Positions 1 to 6,611 of a stretch of 10,105 nt of DNA are shown in pieces. The DNA is from a bacterium (GTDB lineage Bacteria > Verrucomicrobiota > Verrucomicrobiae > Limisphaerales > J093). The notes beneath the pieces were generated by a model. The model saw only the letters and a list, made by a program, of their open reading frames with translations. It had not been told where the DNA came from and did no database searches. The stretch covers positions 1-10,105 of the forward strand of contig JAKCAB010000725.1 of the NCBI GenBank assembly GCA_021839785.1, given 5' to 3'. Both the position numbers and the translations under genes were made by a program. Within the stretch, counting starts at the first letter, position 1, and each line of letters begins with the position of its first letter.

Positions 1-873
1 GAGATCCTCACCGCGCTGAACTCCTTTCATGGCCGCACGCTGGACGGCATTGCCGCCACGGGTCAGGACAAGGTGAAGCAAGGCTTCGAGCCGATGGTCG
101 CCGGTTTCCGGCACGTGCCTTTCAACGATCTGGCGGCCGTCCGCGACGCGCTCTCGCCCGCCACCGTGGCGGTGCTCATCGAAGGCATTCAGGGCGAAGG
201 CGGCATCACACCCGCCACGCCGGAATACCTGCTCGGCCTGCGCCGGCTTTGCGACGAAAAGAAGCTGCTGCTTCTCATGGACGGCGTGCAATGCGGCCAT
301 TTCCGGACCGGACGGTTCCAGAGTTTTCAGCGCTTGTTGGAAGGCGTGCCCGGCGGCGAGAAGTTTTTGCCGGACGCAATTTCAATGGCCAAATCACTCG
401 GCGGCGGGTTCCCGATCGGCGCGTTTTGGGTCCGCGCGCCTTACGCCGATCTGCTCGGGCCGGGCACGCATGCCACCACTTACGGCGGCACGCCACTGGC
501 TTGTGCCGTGGCCGGGCGCATCCTCGAAATCATCGAGCGGGATAAACTCGCGGACAATGCCCGCGCGGTGGGAGAGATCCTGAAAAACGGATTGGAAGGT
601 CTGGCAGCCAGATATCCGACGGTGGTCACGCGCGTGCGCGGGCTCGGTCTGATGCTCGGCTTCGAACTGGCCCCGAAGGAGCAACTTCCCGCACTGGCCG
701 GCAGCGACACCACGCCTGCGCTGGAATGCGTCAACCGCCTGCACGCGGCCGGGTTGCTCACCGTCCCCGCTGGAGCGCAAGTGGTCCGGCTCCTCCCGGC
801 CCTGAACCTGACCAGCCGCGAGGCCACGGAAGGCCTGCAGATCATCGAAACAGTGGTGTCTGGCCTGGCCTGA
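1..873 (+). CDS. argD: Acetylornithine/succinylornithine-type aminotransferase (class III, PLP-dependent), 5'-truncated by the window
   Basis: The frame is open from base 1 and ends at TGA 871-873. It gives 290 residues, so roughly the first 110 of a usual 400-residue family member lie upstream. Class III aminotransferase signatures are in order. FHGRT is at the start of the window. The cofactor-contacting MDGVQCGHFRTGRF has its Asp codon at 280. MAKSLGGGFPIGAFW carries the expected PLP-binding Lys at codon 391-393. HATTYGGTPLACA follows the usual phosphate-contact position. A conserved RGLGLMLGFEL segment comes near the C-terminus. The family transfers an amino group from N-acetylornithine to 2-oxoglutarate (or the reverse) in cytoplasmic arginine synthesis; related members act on succinyl-ornithine, lysine-pathway or 4-aminobutyrate substrates. 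Two departures from the textbook motif are visible: DGVQ where DEVQ is common, and GGTPLA where GGNPLA is common. Nothing downstream belongs to arginine synthesis. Class III membership is near certain; the exact substrate is inferred. Confidence 0.88.
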   Translation, partial: EILTALNSFHGRTLDGIAATGQDKVKQGFEPMVAGFRHVPFNDLAAVRDALSPATVAVLIEGIQGEGGITPATPEYLLGLRRLCDEKKLLLLMDGVQCGHFRTGRFQSFQRLLEGVPGGEKFLPDAISMAKSLGGGFPIGAFWVRAPYADLLGPGTHATTYGGTPLACAVAGRILEIIERDKLADNARAVGEILKNGLEGLAARYPTVVTRVRGLGLMLGFELAPKEQLPALAGSDTTPALECVNRLHAAGLLTVPAGAQVVRLLPALNLTSREATEGLQIIETVVSGLA

Positions 874-927
874 GCGGCTTCGCGGCGTCCAGGAATCGCG
901 TCGCTGCTCGTTCTGGGCGAGAGCGTT

Positions 928-942
928 TCGGGAGCATCCCGA
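928..942. repeat. Small perfect hairpin TCGGGA-GCA-TCCCGA
   Basis: A perfect 6-bp stem with a 3-base GCA loop lies 55 bases after the aminotransferase stop. It overlaps the first copy of the 13-base direct repeat. It is not followed by a T-run, so it does not look like a standard intrinsic terminator, although it could still slow the polymerase or protect the mRNA end. Its stem-triloop-stem design is the same as that of the REP-like arms downstream. Confidence 0.5.
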
Positions 943-973
943 GGTTCTCGGCGTATGAGACCCAGCGAGTTTC

Positions 974-1059
974 GGAGCGCCGGCTTGCAGCCGGCTTGAG
1001 ACACAACTCACTGCCCCGCGGCCAGCTCAAGCGCAAAGCCGGCTGCAAGCCGGCGCTCC
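974..1059. repeat. REP-like inverted pair: two 24-base arms, each itself a hairpin
   Basis: The left arm (974-997) and right arm (1036-1059) are exact reverse complements over 24 bases, separated by 38 bases. Each arm is also a hairpin: GCCGGCT, a 3-base loop, AGCCGGC (979-995 left, 1038-1054 right). An extra CTCAAG at 1026-1031 matches the reverse complement of the left arm's CTTGAG (995-1000), interrupted by a few inserted bases, so the palindrome once extended further. The layout is that of paired REP/BIME elements, which in other bacteria are spread by RAYT (TnpA-REP) transposases. No such transposase is in the window. Assignment to a REP family is inference from structure. Confidence 0.75.
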
Positions 1060-1252
1060 ATCGACAACTTCGTGATGCACTGGCGTTTCGGGAGCCTGCT
1101 TTCGGACTGGCCTTTTGACCTGCACTTTGGCATCCTCCGTTCGTAGTCTGCAGCGGCTTGGGTAGCGCGTCGCCTTTCATCCCGGTGCGGGACCGGCCGA
1201 ATCCGCACCTCAAGGGTAAACCGGATCCAATCGCCGGCGGCGCAGGCGCTGA

Positions 1253-3379
1253 ATGTCTGGCCATGTCGCTGCGTCCATCTCGCTAATTATGTGGAGTTTG
1301 TACGGAACTCGGTGGTGGCAGACGACCCTCGCTCTGGGGGTCGTGTTCGTGGCGGCCACCGCTTGCCGACGGTACGAAGAAGGCGCTGCCCCTGCCGCCA
1401 GCAATCCGGCCAAGACCGCGCCGGCCGCGACGACCAAGCCCGAAACCTACGCCGCCAAGCCGGAAGCGGCGCCCCAGGAGGCCAAGGAACCCAACATCGT
1501 TTACAGCGCCTACAACGACGACGCGGTCAAGGAAATCTTGAAACTCGCCAACGCCGGCCGCTGGGAGGACGCCGAAGCGCGCACCAAGGCGCTCATCGCC
1601 AAGGATCCGCAGGATGCCGCGGCGCAACGTCTGCTGGGCTGGGTGCAGAAACAGCGCGAGATTCAACGCAACAAGGCCTTGGAGGACCGCATCCGCGAGA
1701 TCGACGCCAAGCACTCCGTCTTCAATCCGACCGTCAAGGATCTGCTCACCGAAAGCAAAGACCGCGGCCTGCCCCCGCGCAAAGATGTGCGCGACATGGT
1801 GGATCAGATCGAGGCCACGCCGTACATCCCGCCGAGCTTCGGGAAGACGAATCACCTGGAGGGGATCGAGTTCGACAACGAGGCGCAACAGGGAGCGATG
1901 GCGAAAATCCTGGAAAAGCCGGTTTCGCTTCACCTCGACAACACCTCGCTCAAGGACATCATTTTTAACATTGGCCAGACCGAAGGCATCAACTTCGTCG
2001 CCGACCAATCACTCGCGGCGTTCCAGCAGAAACTCAGCATCAACATGGAGCGGGTGACCCTGTGGGAACTCCTTCGCTACATCGCCCGCAACCTGGACGT
2101 GCAGTTTCAGGTCGGCGACGAGTTGGTCTGGATCGTGGACGGCAAGGACCCAAAGAAGGCACTCGAAGAAACGCGGTTCTACAAGCTGCGCAAGCCCTTC
2201 ATCCTCCCCGCCCGCTTCGGCCCCGACGAGGTGGTCCAAACCAAGGTGATTCAAAACAACATCCAGACCATCACCGAAAACCAGAAGCTCAACGCCTTCG
2301 TCAACGACCTGGCACCGCAAACCATCGCGCTCGAACGCGCGATCACGAACTTTTTCACCGGCAAACACATGCTCGACACCGAGCGCAACATCATCATCGC
2401 GCGTGGTACCCGCGAACAACTGGAGATCATGGACAAGATCGTCCAGGAGTTCGACAAGGGCATCCAGCAGGTGCTGATCGAGGCGCGCTTCGTGACCGTC
2501 AGCGCGGCCGCCTTCATGCGGCTGGGCGCGGCTTGGGAGAGCGGCCGCACCCAGTTCGCGACGGAAAGCGAGACCGCCACCGCCAGCGCCTTGGGCATTC
2601 TCAACCCGGCGTTTGGCATCAGCGAAACGTTCACGAACGTGCTGGGCCGCTCGAGCCTCACCGCGACCCTCTCGCTACTGAACCAAAGCGGCGAGAGCCA
2701 GGTCCTCAGTGCGCCCCGCCTGACCGTGATCAACAACCTGCCCGCCACCATCAACGACGGGAAGACCCAATACTATTACGAGCAATACCAGGTAAAATCG
2801 CAGATCCTGGAACGGCGCTCCTCCTCGGCGCTGGTGCCGTCCGGCACGCCCACCAAGATCAACGCCGGCGCCAGCCTGGATGTGCTGGCCAGTGTGGGCG
2901 GCGATGGGCGCACCATTTTCCTGGCGCTGCATCCCAAGGTGAACTCGGACGTTCAGTTGGTGCCTTTCGCCACCATCACCGACAAGGACGACGCCGGGAA
3001 CGTGGTGAGCTCTTTCGACATCAAGTTGCCCCAATACCGCACCCAGGAATTGTCCACCCGCGTGGCGGTGCGCTCCGGAGAAACCGTGGTCATGGGCGGA
3101 GTGCTCGAGCGCACGCAGACCACCTTTGTGGAATCGGTCCCGATCCTCGGCAGCCTGCCGATCATTGGTGCAGCCTTCCGCCGCCGCACTGAAATTGACC
3201 AACCGCGCTACCTGCTGGTGTTCGTCACCGCGACGCTCCTTTCGGAAAGCGGCGAGTACCTGATTTACGATGAGCCGGTGGAAAAGGGCCGCACCGCGTT
3301 ACGCACCGCGGCGCCAACGGCTGCGACCAGCCCCACCGAGGTTCCCGCCGCTGCGCCTGCCCCCACGGCTGCTCACTAG
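1253..3379 (+). CDS. Outer-membrane secretin, PilQ/GspD-like (resembles the Amuc_1098 family)
   Basis: The product is 708 residues and should form the multimeric outer-membrane pore of a type IV pilus or type II secretion-like machine. Residues 24-38 are a hydrophobic export signal ending in VAATAC; Cys38 is a possible but imperfect lipidation site, because Ala is at -3. An Ala/Pro/Lys-rich linker follows, then a TPR-like helical stretch (about 85-150). An STN/secretin N-domain comes at about 219-300 and another N-type domain near 370-400. The secretin core opens with QVLIEARF (residue 406 onward) and closes with VPILGSLPIIGAAF (629-642), both typical of the family. The last ~30 residues are an Ala/Pro/Thr-rich tail. 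The start is uncertain: ATG 1253 has no strong ribosome site, and in-frame ATG 1289 would give a shorter signal peptide. It is the first gene of the operon, 12 bases before the PilM-like gene. Whether the machine makes pili or secretes cannot be told from this gene alone. Confidence 0.9.
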   Translation: MSGHVAASISLIMWSLYGTRWWQTTLALGVVFVAATACRRYEEGAAPAASNPAKTAPAATTKPETYAAKPEAAPQEAKEPNIVYSAYNDDAVKEILKLANAGRWEDAEARTKALIAKDPQDAAAQRLLGWVQKQREIQRNKALEDRIREIDAKHSVFNPTVKDLLTESKDRGLPPRKDVRDMVDQIEATPYIPPSFGKTNHLEGIEFDNEAQQGAMAKILEKPVSLHLDNTSLKDIIFNIGQTEGINFVADQSLAAFQQKLSINMERVTLWELLRYIARNLDVQFQVGDELVWIVDGKDPKKALEETRFYKLRKPFILPARFGPDEVVQTKVIQNNIQTITENQKLNAFVNDLAPQTIALERAITNFFTGKHMLDTERNIIIARGTREQLEIMDKIVQEFDKGIQQVLIEARFVTVSAAAFMRLGAAWESGRTQFATESETATASALGILNPAFGISETFTNVLGRSSLTATLSLLNQSGESQVLSAPRLTVINNLPATINDGKTQYYYEQYQVKSQILERRSSSALVPSGTPTKINAGASLDVLASVGGDGRTIFLALHPKVNSDVQLVPFATITDKDDAGNVVSSFDIKLPQYRTQELSTRVAVRSGETVVMGGVLERTQTTFVESVPILGSLPIIGAAFRRRTEIDQPRYLLVFVTATLLSESGEYLIYDEPVEKGRTALRTAAPTAATSPTEVPAAAPAPTAAH

Positions 3380-3391
3380 CCCTGCGCTTCA

Positions 3392-5221
3392 ATGCTTCTT
3401 CCGTCCGTTCCATGGTTGCACCGGGTCCTGCCCTTGTTGGGCCGCCGGTTCGTGGTCCTGGACCCGGGCAGTCGCTTCCTGAAAGTGCTGGTGGTGGACG
3501 CGGGTTGGGGTGCGCCGCGTGTGGTGCACTTTCAAACGCTGGATTTTTCGACCGCCGACCCACGCCACTTCGAAGAGGTGGACGCACAGTTGGAGGAACT
3601 GTTCGCCGCCGCCGGCCCGCACGAGCGCATTCTCGTCCTGCCCCAGTATCGAGCCATCGCCCAGGTGGTGGATCTGCCGCCCGCCAGTACCGCGGAAATG
3701 CAAAGCGCGCTCGCCCGCGAGGCGCGGCGGCTCAGCGGCCTGGACGAAGCCGCCCTCGCATTCGACGCCGTGCGGCTCAAGCCGTTCGGCCGGCTGGCGC
3801 ATCCGCACTGGCTGACGCTCTGCAAACGCGCGGAACTGGATGGTTTGATCGGCCGGTTCGGGACGGTGCCGGAAGGCGTCGAAGCGGGCGTGGAACCGCC
3901 GCGCTTGGCCCAGATCACCACCAGCGGACAAGCGCTGTTCGCCGCGGCCCCGGCGCTCCTCCCGGCCGATGGGAACGGCGTGCTGGTGGATCTCCGCGCC
4001 AACAACAGCGTGGTCGCGATCGTCGCCCACGGCCAGGGCGTCTATACCACGACCCTCCCGATCGGCTCCCGCCAGCTCAGCGAAGAACCGGCCGCGGCGG
4101 GAACCGACGCTGCCCCCGCCGCCGCGACCGCGGCTGCTCCCCCGACTGAGCCCCACCTGGCCGCCTCCCCGGCGATGCTGGAGAAATGGTACGGCGCCGT
4201 GCGGCTCTCGGTCGCGGAATGGATCGAAGACAATCCAGACGCCGGTCTGACCTTGCCCGGCCTCCCGGTGTTTGTCGGCGGCCTCGGCGCCAGTCAACCC
4301 GCCTTCCTGGAGTCCTTGAACCAGCGCGGGAATCTGCGGTTCGAGGCCTGGGAAGAGACCGCCACCCGGCATCAGCGCTGGCCCATGGCGGACTACTTGG
4401 TCGCTTACGGGGCCGCCCTCCAAACCCTGGCCGGTGGGCCGCGGGGAATTTCGTTGCTGCCCGAAGATCTGCGTCTCGGGCTGAAGCGCCGGCGCCTCGT
4501 GGCGGGGCTGGAGACGCTGAACGTGGTCTTGCTGGTCCTGGTGGGGCTGCTGCTCGCCCTCGGCATTAGGCAGAAGAAGGACCTGATGGAACGGAAGACC
4601 CAGCTCACCGAGCGCGCGCAGACGGCTCTGCAAACCGCCCGTTCCATCGACGCGCTCTATCGCCGGCTCAACCTGGATTACTGGCAAATCTATCCGGTTC
4701 TGTTGCGCCAGCAGCGAACGCTGGAAACCTTGCAGACCCTCGCCGCCATGCGGGCCGCGCGAACGAACGACGACTTCTGGTATGTGCTCTTCGCCGATGC
4801 CGCCAGCTACCAGGTCGGCCCCGCGGGAGCATCCGCCAGCCCGGTGACGAACGCCCCGCCAGTCGTCCGGCCGCTCACGACGGCGACGAATGCGGCGCCC
4901 GCGGTGTCACGCCGCGAATACATTCTGGAATTGTGCGTGCCCAGCGAAGGCGAGGCCTTGCGGCGCATCCTCAGCGACGTGGTTGCCAGCCTGAAGCGGA
5001 ACGTGCTCTTCAGCCGCGTCGATTCGCTACCGCCGGAACGGAAACGCGATTGGGTCGATCCCAAGGTCGCCGTTTCCAACCGCGTCTTCGCCATCGCCAT
5101 GGAGATTGCCGGGAAAGAGTTGCCCCGCCCCTTTCCCGAGATTTCCCGTGCGTCCCCAGGCAGCGACAACCGCCGTCCGGGCACGTTGCGGCTCGAACCG
5201 GAAGCCGATCCGGCCCGCTAA
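3392..5221 (+). CDS. PilM-PilN fusion (GspL-like) inner-membrane assembly protein, resembles the Amuc_1101 family
   Basis: The product is 609 residues, far longer than a free-standing PilM (about 350). The N-terminal part is actin-like. A phosphate-1-type motif D24-P-G-S-R-F-L-K31 and a phosphate-2-type VDLRANNSVVAIVAHGQGVY (about 199-218) match the PilM/FtsA pattern. An Ala/Pro-rich insertion follows at about 233-255. At residue 353 comes ISLLPEDLR, the motif that normally opens PilN, then basic residues and one transmembrane helix (about 376-395). After it lie a coiled-coil-like segment, a Pro/Thr/Ala-rich stretch and a periplasmic alpha/beta region (about 509-590) like that of PilN or GspL. 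PilM and PilN thus appear joined in one chain, which is the natural layout of GspL. The expected role is to link the cytoplasmic ATPase to the periplasmic alignment complex. It starts 12 bases after the secretin stop and ends 6 bases before the next gene. No strong ribosome site is seen. Confidence 0.85.
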   Translation: MLLPSVPWLHRVLPLLGRRFVVLDPGSRFLKVLVVDAGWGAPRVVHFQTLDFSTADPRHFEEVDAQLEELFAAAGPHERILVLPQYRAIAQVVDLPPASTAEMQSALAREARRLSGLDEAALAFDAVRLKPFGRLAHPHWLTLCKRAELDGLIGRFGTVPEGVEAGVEPPRLAQITTSGQALFAAAPALLPADGNGVLVDLRANNSVVAIVAHGQGVYTTTLPIGSRQLSEEPAAAGTDAAPAAATAAAPPTEPHLAASPAMLEKWYGAVRLSVAEWIEDNPDAGLTLPGLPVFVGGLGASQPAFLESLNQRGNLRFEAWEETATRHQRWPMADYLVAYGAALQTLAGGPRGISLLPEDLRLGLKRRRLVAGLETLNVVLLVLVGLLLALGIRQKKDLMERKTQLTERAQTALQTARSIDALYRRLNLDYWQIYPVLLRQQRTLETLQTLAAMRAARTNDDFWYVLFADAASYQVGPAGASASPVTNAPPVVRPLTTATNAAPAVSRREYILELCVPSEGEALRRILSDVVASLKRNVLFSRVDSLPPERKRDWVDPKVAVSNRVFAIAMEIAGKELPRPFPEISRASPGSDNRRPGTLRLEPEADPAR

Positions 5222-5227
5222 ACCTGC

Positions 5228-6106
5228 ATGGACGCGCCCACTCCCAAGCCTGGCCGCCGCTCGCGGTTGCCCGCCGTGACCCTCTTCGTGACGCTGGTCC
5301 TGGCCCTCACCTACGTGGCGGCCTACCAACCGCTCGCGCGGCGCGCGGAGTCGCTCGACAAATCGCTGCGCCTGGCGTGGGAGCAATTCGCCGCCACCAA
5401 TCGGTCCAGCGAGGCCACGGCGGGGGTGAAGCTGGAGAATCTTGGCGCGCGCCTCAAGGCCCTGGACGCTTCCGCCGCCGATCTCGCCGCGCTGCGGCTG
5501 TTGATCGATCAACGTCTCGCGCTGCCGGCAGACGTCCGCGACCAGCTCCAGGCGCCTTTCCAACTCATCGACTTCGAGAACGAGCGACTGTTGCGCGCCG
5601 AAAGCCTGGCCGCCTTGGCCAAACAGCAGAAAGTTGTCTTCGAGCCCGGCGCCACCAACGGCCTGCCCCAGTACCTCGGCGAGACCGGCGGATCCGCGTT
5701 GCTCTGGCCGCGCCTCTACTTCGCCACGCAGGTGCTGCTCCTGGCGGCCCACACCCAGGTCGGCAGCGTGCGCGAGTTGACCCAGTTGCCGGACGTGGAC
5801 CACCGGTCGGCGTTCGACGGCCACCGCGAGTTCCAGGAAATGCCGATGCGCATCACACTCGTGGGCGACCTCGAGCCGGTCGGTCGGTTTCTGACGAGCC
5901 TGCCGTTGCGGGGAGCGGAACTCGAGGCGACGGGCCTGGCCACGGTCCTGACCAACAAACCCGCGCTGTTCATCGACCATTTGCTCACCCGCAAGGCCGC
6001 CCCGGACCGCCCCGGCGACGTGCTGGTGGAGGTGGAGGTCAGCGGGTTTGTGCCGCTGGCCGGGACCGTTTTGCAGACCAACAGCCCGGCGGAGTTGACG
6101 CGCTGA
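5228..6106 (+). CDS. PilO/GspM-like inner-membrane protein, resembles the Amuc_1100 family
   Basis: The product is 292 residues. A short basic cytoplasmic N-terminus is followed by one transmembrane helix (about 14-33). A long helical, coiled-coil-like region (about 40-135) comes next, then an alpha/beta periplasmic domain. That domain contains MPMRITLVGDLEPVGRFL (about residues 207-224), the strand-turn-helix typical of PilO and GspM. This topology also fits Amuc_1100 of Akkermansia. By family knowledge, PilO pairs with PilN in the periplasm to form the alignment complex between the inner-membrane platform and the secretin. The gene sits 6 bases after the PilM-PilN gene and one base before the next, so it is translated as part of the same message. 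The function is supported more by topology and position than by a strong motif. Confidence 0.75.
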   Translation: MDAPTPKPGRRSRLPAVTLFVTLVLALTYVAAYQPLARRAESLDKSLRLAWEQFAATNRSSEATAGVKLENLGARLKALDASAADLAALRLLIDQRLALPADVRDQLQAPFQLIDFENERLLRAESLAALAKQQKVVFEPGATNGLPQYLGETGGSALLWPRLYFATQVLLLAAHTQVGSVRELTQLPDVDHRSAFDGHREFQEMPMRITLVGDLEPVGRFLTSLPLRGAELEATGLATVLTNKPALFIDHLLTRKAAPDRPGDVLVEVEVSGFVPLAGTVLQTNSPAELTR

Positions 6107-6107
6107 A

Positions 6108-6611
6108 ATGTCCTCGACACTCCAACGCCAGTTCTGGTTCGCGATCGCCACCTTGGCGGGGCTCGCGACGCTGTTGAGCCTCACGCTGCTCGGCCTGGGC
6201 GGGCGGGTGCCGGACCTGCGGCCGCTCGGCGGTGAGGGCCGCGTCACGCCCGAATGGCCTTCCCCCGCCCAAGTGGGCGATTGGTTCAGCGTCGGGGAAC
6301 TGGCGCGGGCGGTCCGCCAGACGAACGCGATCAATCCGTTTTTCACCCGGCATTTCCAGCCGCCCCCACCGCCCAGCACCCGGCGCGTGACGCTGACTTA
6401 CCAAGGCTCCCTGGAAAGTTCGGACGGCAAGGTGCGCGCCTTCGTGCTGGTCGATACCAACACGCTGGCGCTCGCCGCCGGCGCCGTCGTGGTGGCCGAC
6501 CACGCCGTCAAAAGCATCGCCCTGCGCACGCTGATTCTCACCAACGCCGCCGGCCAGACCAACGTGCTGGAATTCAGCGTCCCGAAACCCCTGGAAGTAC
6601 CCATCAAGTGA
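6108..6611 (+). CDS. PilP/GspC-like inner-membrane protein (possibly Amuc_1099-like)
   Basis: The product is 167 residues. One N-terminal transmembrane helix (about 9-30) is followed by a linker containing a run of prolines (QPPPPPSTRR, about 84-93). A compact beta-rich domain runs from about 92 to 166, with VTLTYQGSLESSDGKVRAFV and repeated short strands. This is the pattern of the HR domain of GspC and the core of PilP, which bind the N0 domain of the secretin and connect it to the inner-membrane complex. PilP is usually a lipoprotein. Here the anchor is a transmembrane helix and no lipobox is seen, which is closer to GspC. A GGAG at 6091-6094 lies 13 bases before ATG 6108, a loose ribosome site. 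Its stop overlaps the start of the ATPase gene. The family call rests on size, topology, fold pattern and operon position. Confidence 0.68.
   Translation: MSSTLQRQFWFAIATLAGLATLLSLTLLGLGGRVPDLRPLGGEGRVTPEWPSPAQVGDWFSVGELARAVRQTNAINPFFTRHFQPPPPPSTRRVTLTYQGSLESSDGKVRAFVLVDTNTLALAAGAVVVADHAVKSIALRTLILTNAAGQTNVLEFSVPKPLEVPIK
6593..6611 (+). promoter_or_regulatory. Ribosome site and GTGA stop-start overlap deciding the GTG start of the ATPase gene
   Basis: GGAAG at 6593-6597 lies 10 bases before GTG 6608-6610. That GTG shares bases with the TGA (6609-6611) of the preceding gene. The frame is open further upstream (to at least 6254), but those residues do not resemble the family, while the protein read from 6608 has the expected GspE-type N-terminus. 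The 4-base overlap suggests coupled translation of the PilP-like protein and the ATPase. Confidence 0.75.

Larger units (their letters stand above)
923..1095. repeat. 13-base direct repeat flanking the palindromic cluster
   Basis: GCGTTTCGGGAGC occurs exactly at 923-935 and again at 1083-1095, on either side of the inverted REP-like arms. The first copy continues into a palindrome; the second does not. A shorter relative, GTTTCGGAGC, occurs at the outer edge of the left arm (about 968-977). The copies could be duplicated flanks of an inserted element or parts of a composite repeat; the sequence alone does not decide. Confidence 0.55.
874..1252. other. Intergenic region with palindromic repeats, no gene seen
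   Basis: These 379 bases separate the aminotransferase stop from the secretin start. Short open frames cross it on both strands, but none has a convincing start or a recognisable protein. The left half (about 923-1095) is a repeat cluster: a 6-bp hairpin, a pair of inverted REP-like arms, and a 13-base direct repeat on each side. The right half (1096-1252) must carry any promoter for the five-gene operon, but I cannot point to a good -35/-10 pair. TTGACC at 1115-1120 has no matching -10 box at normal spacing. No T-run follows the hairpins, so an intrinsic terminator for the aminotransferase gene is not evident. Confidence 0.7.

Noticed and set aside
1115..1145. Promoter for the pilus operon: TTGACC -35 box or a sigma-54-like TGGC...TTCG
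   Set aside because: No -10 box lies at 16-18 bases from TTGACC. The TGGC and TTCG are one base too far apart and the second half lacks the GC of the sigma-54 consensus.
874..1252. Small genes or an RNA gene in the argD-secretin gap
   Set aside because: The short frames there have repeat-derived, Arg-rich translations and no ribosome sites, and no tRNA-like or known riboswitch fold is apparent.
3389..4687. A 432-codon minus-strand frame and a similar 450-codon one at 5027-6379
   Set aside because: Both are antisense to motif-bearing pilus genes, and their translations are low-complexity Arg/Gly/Glu-rich sequences typical of shadow frames.
6254..6607. N-terminal extension of the ATPase by 118 residues
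   Set aside because: This frame overlaps the PilP-like gene, and its residues are Arg/Ala/Pro-rich with no family match. GTG 6608 has a ribosome site and gives the normal N-terminus.
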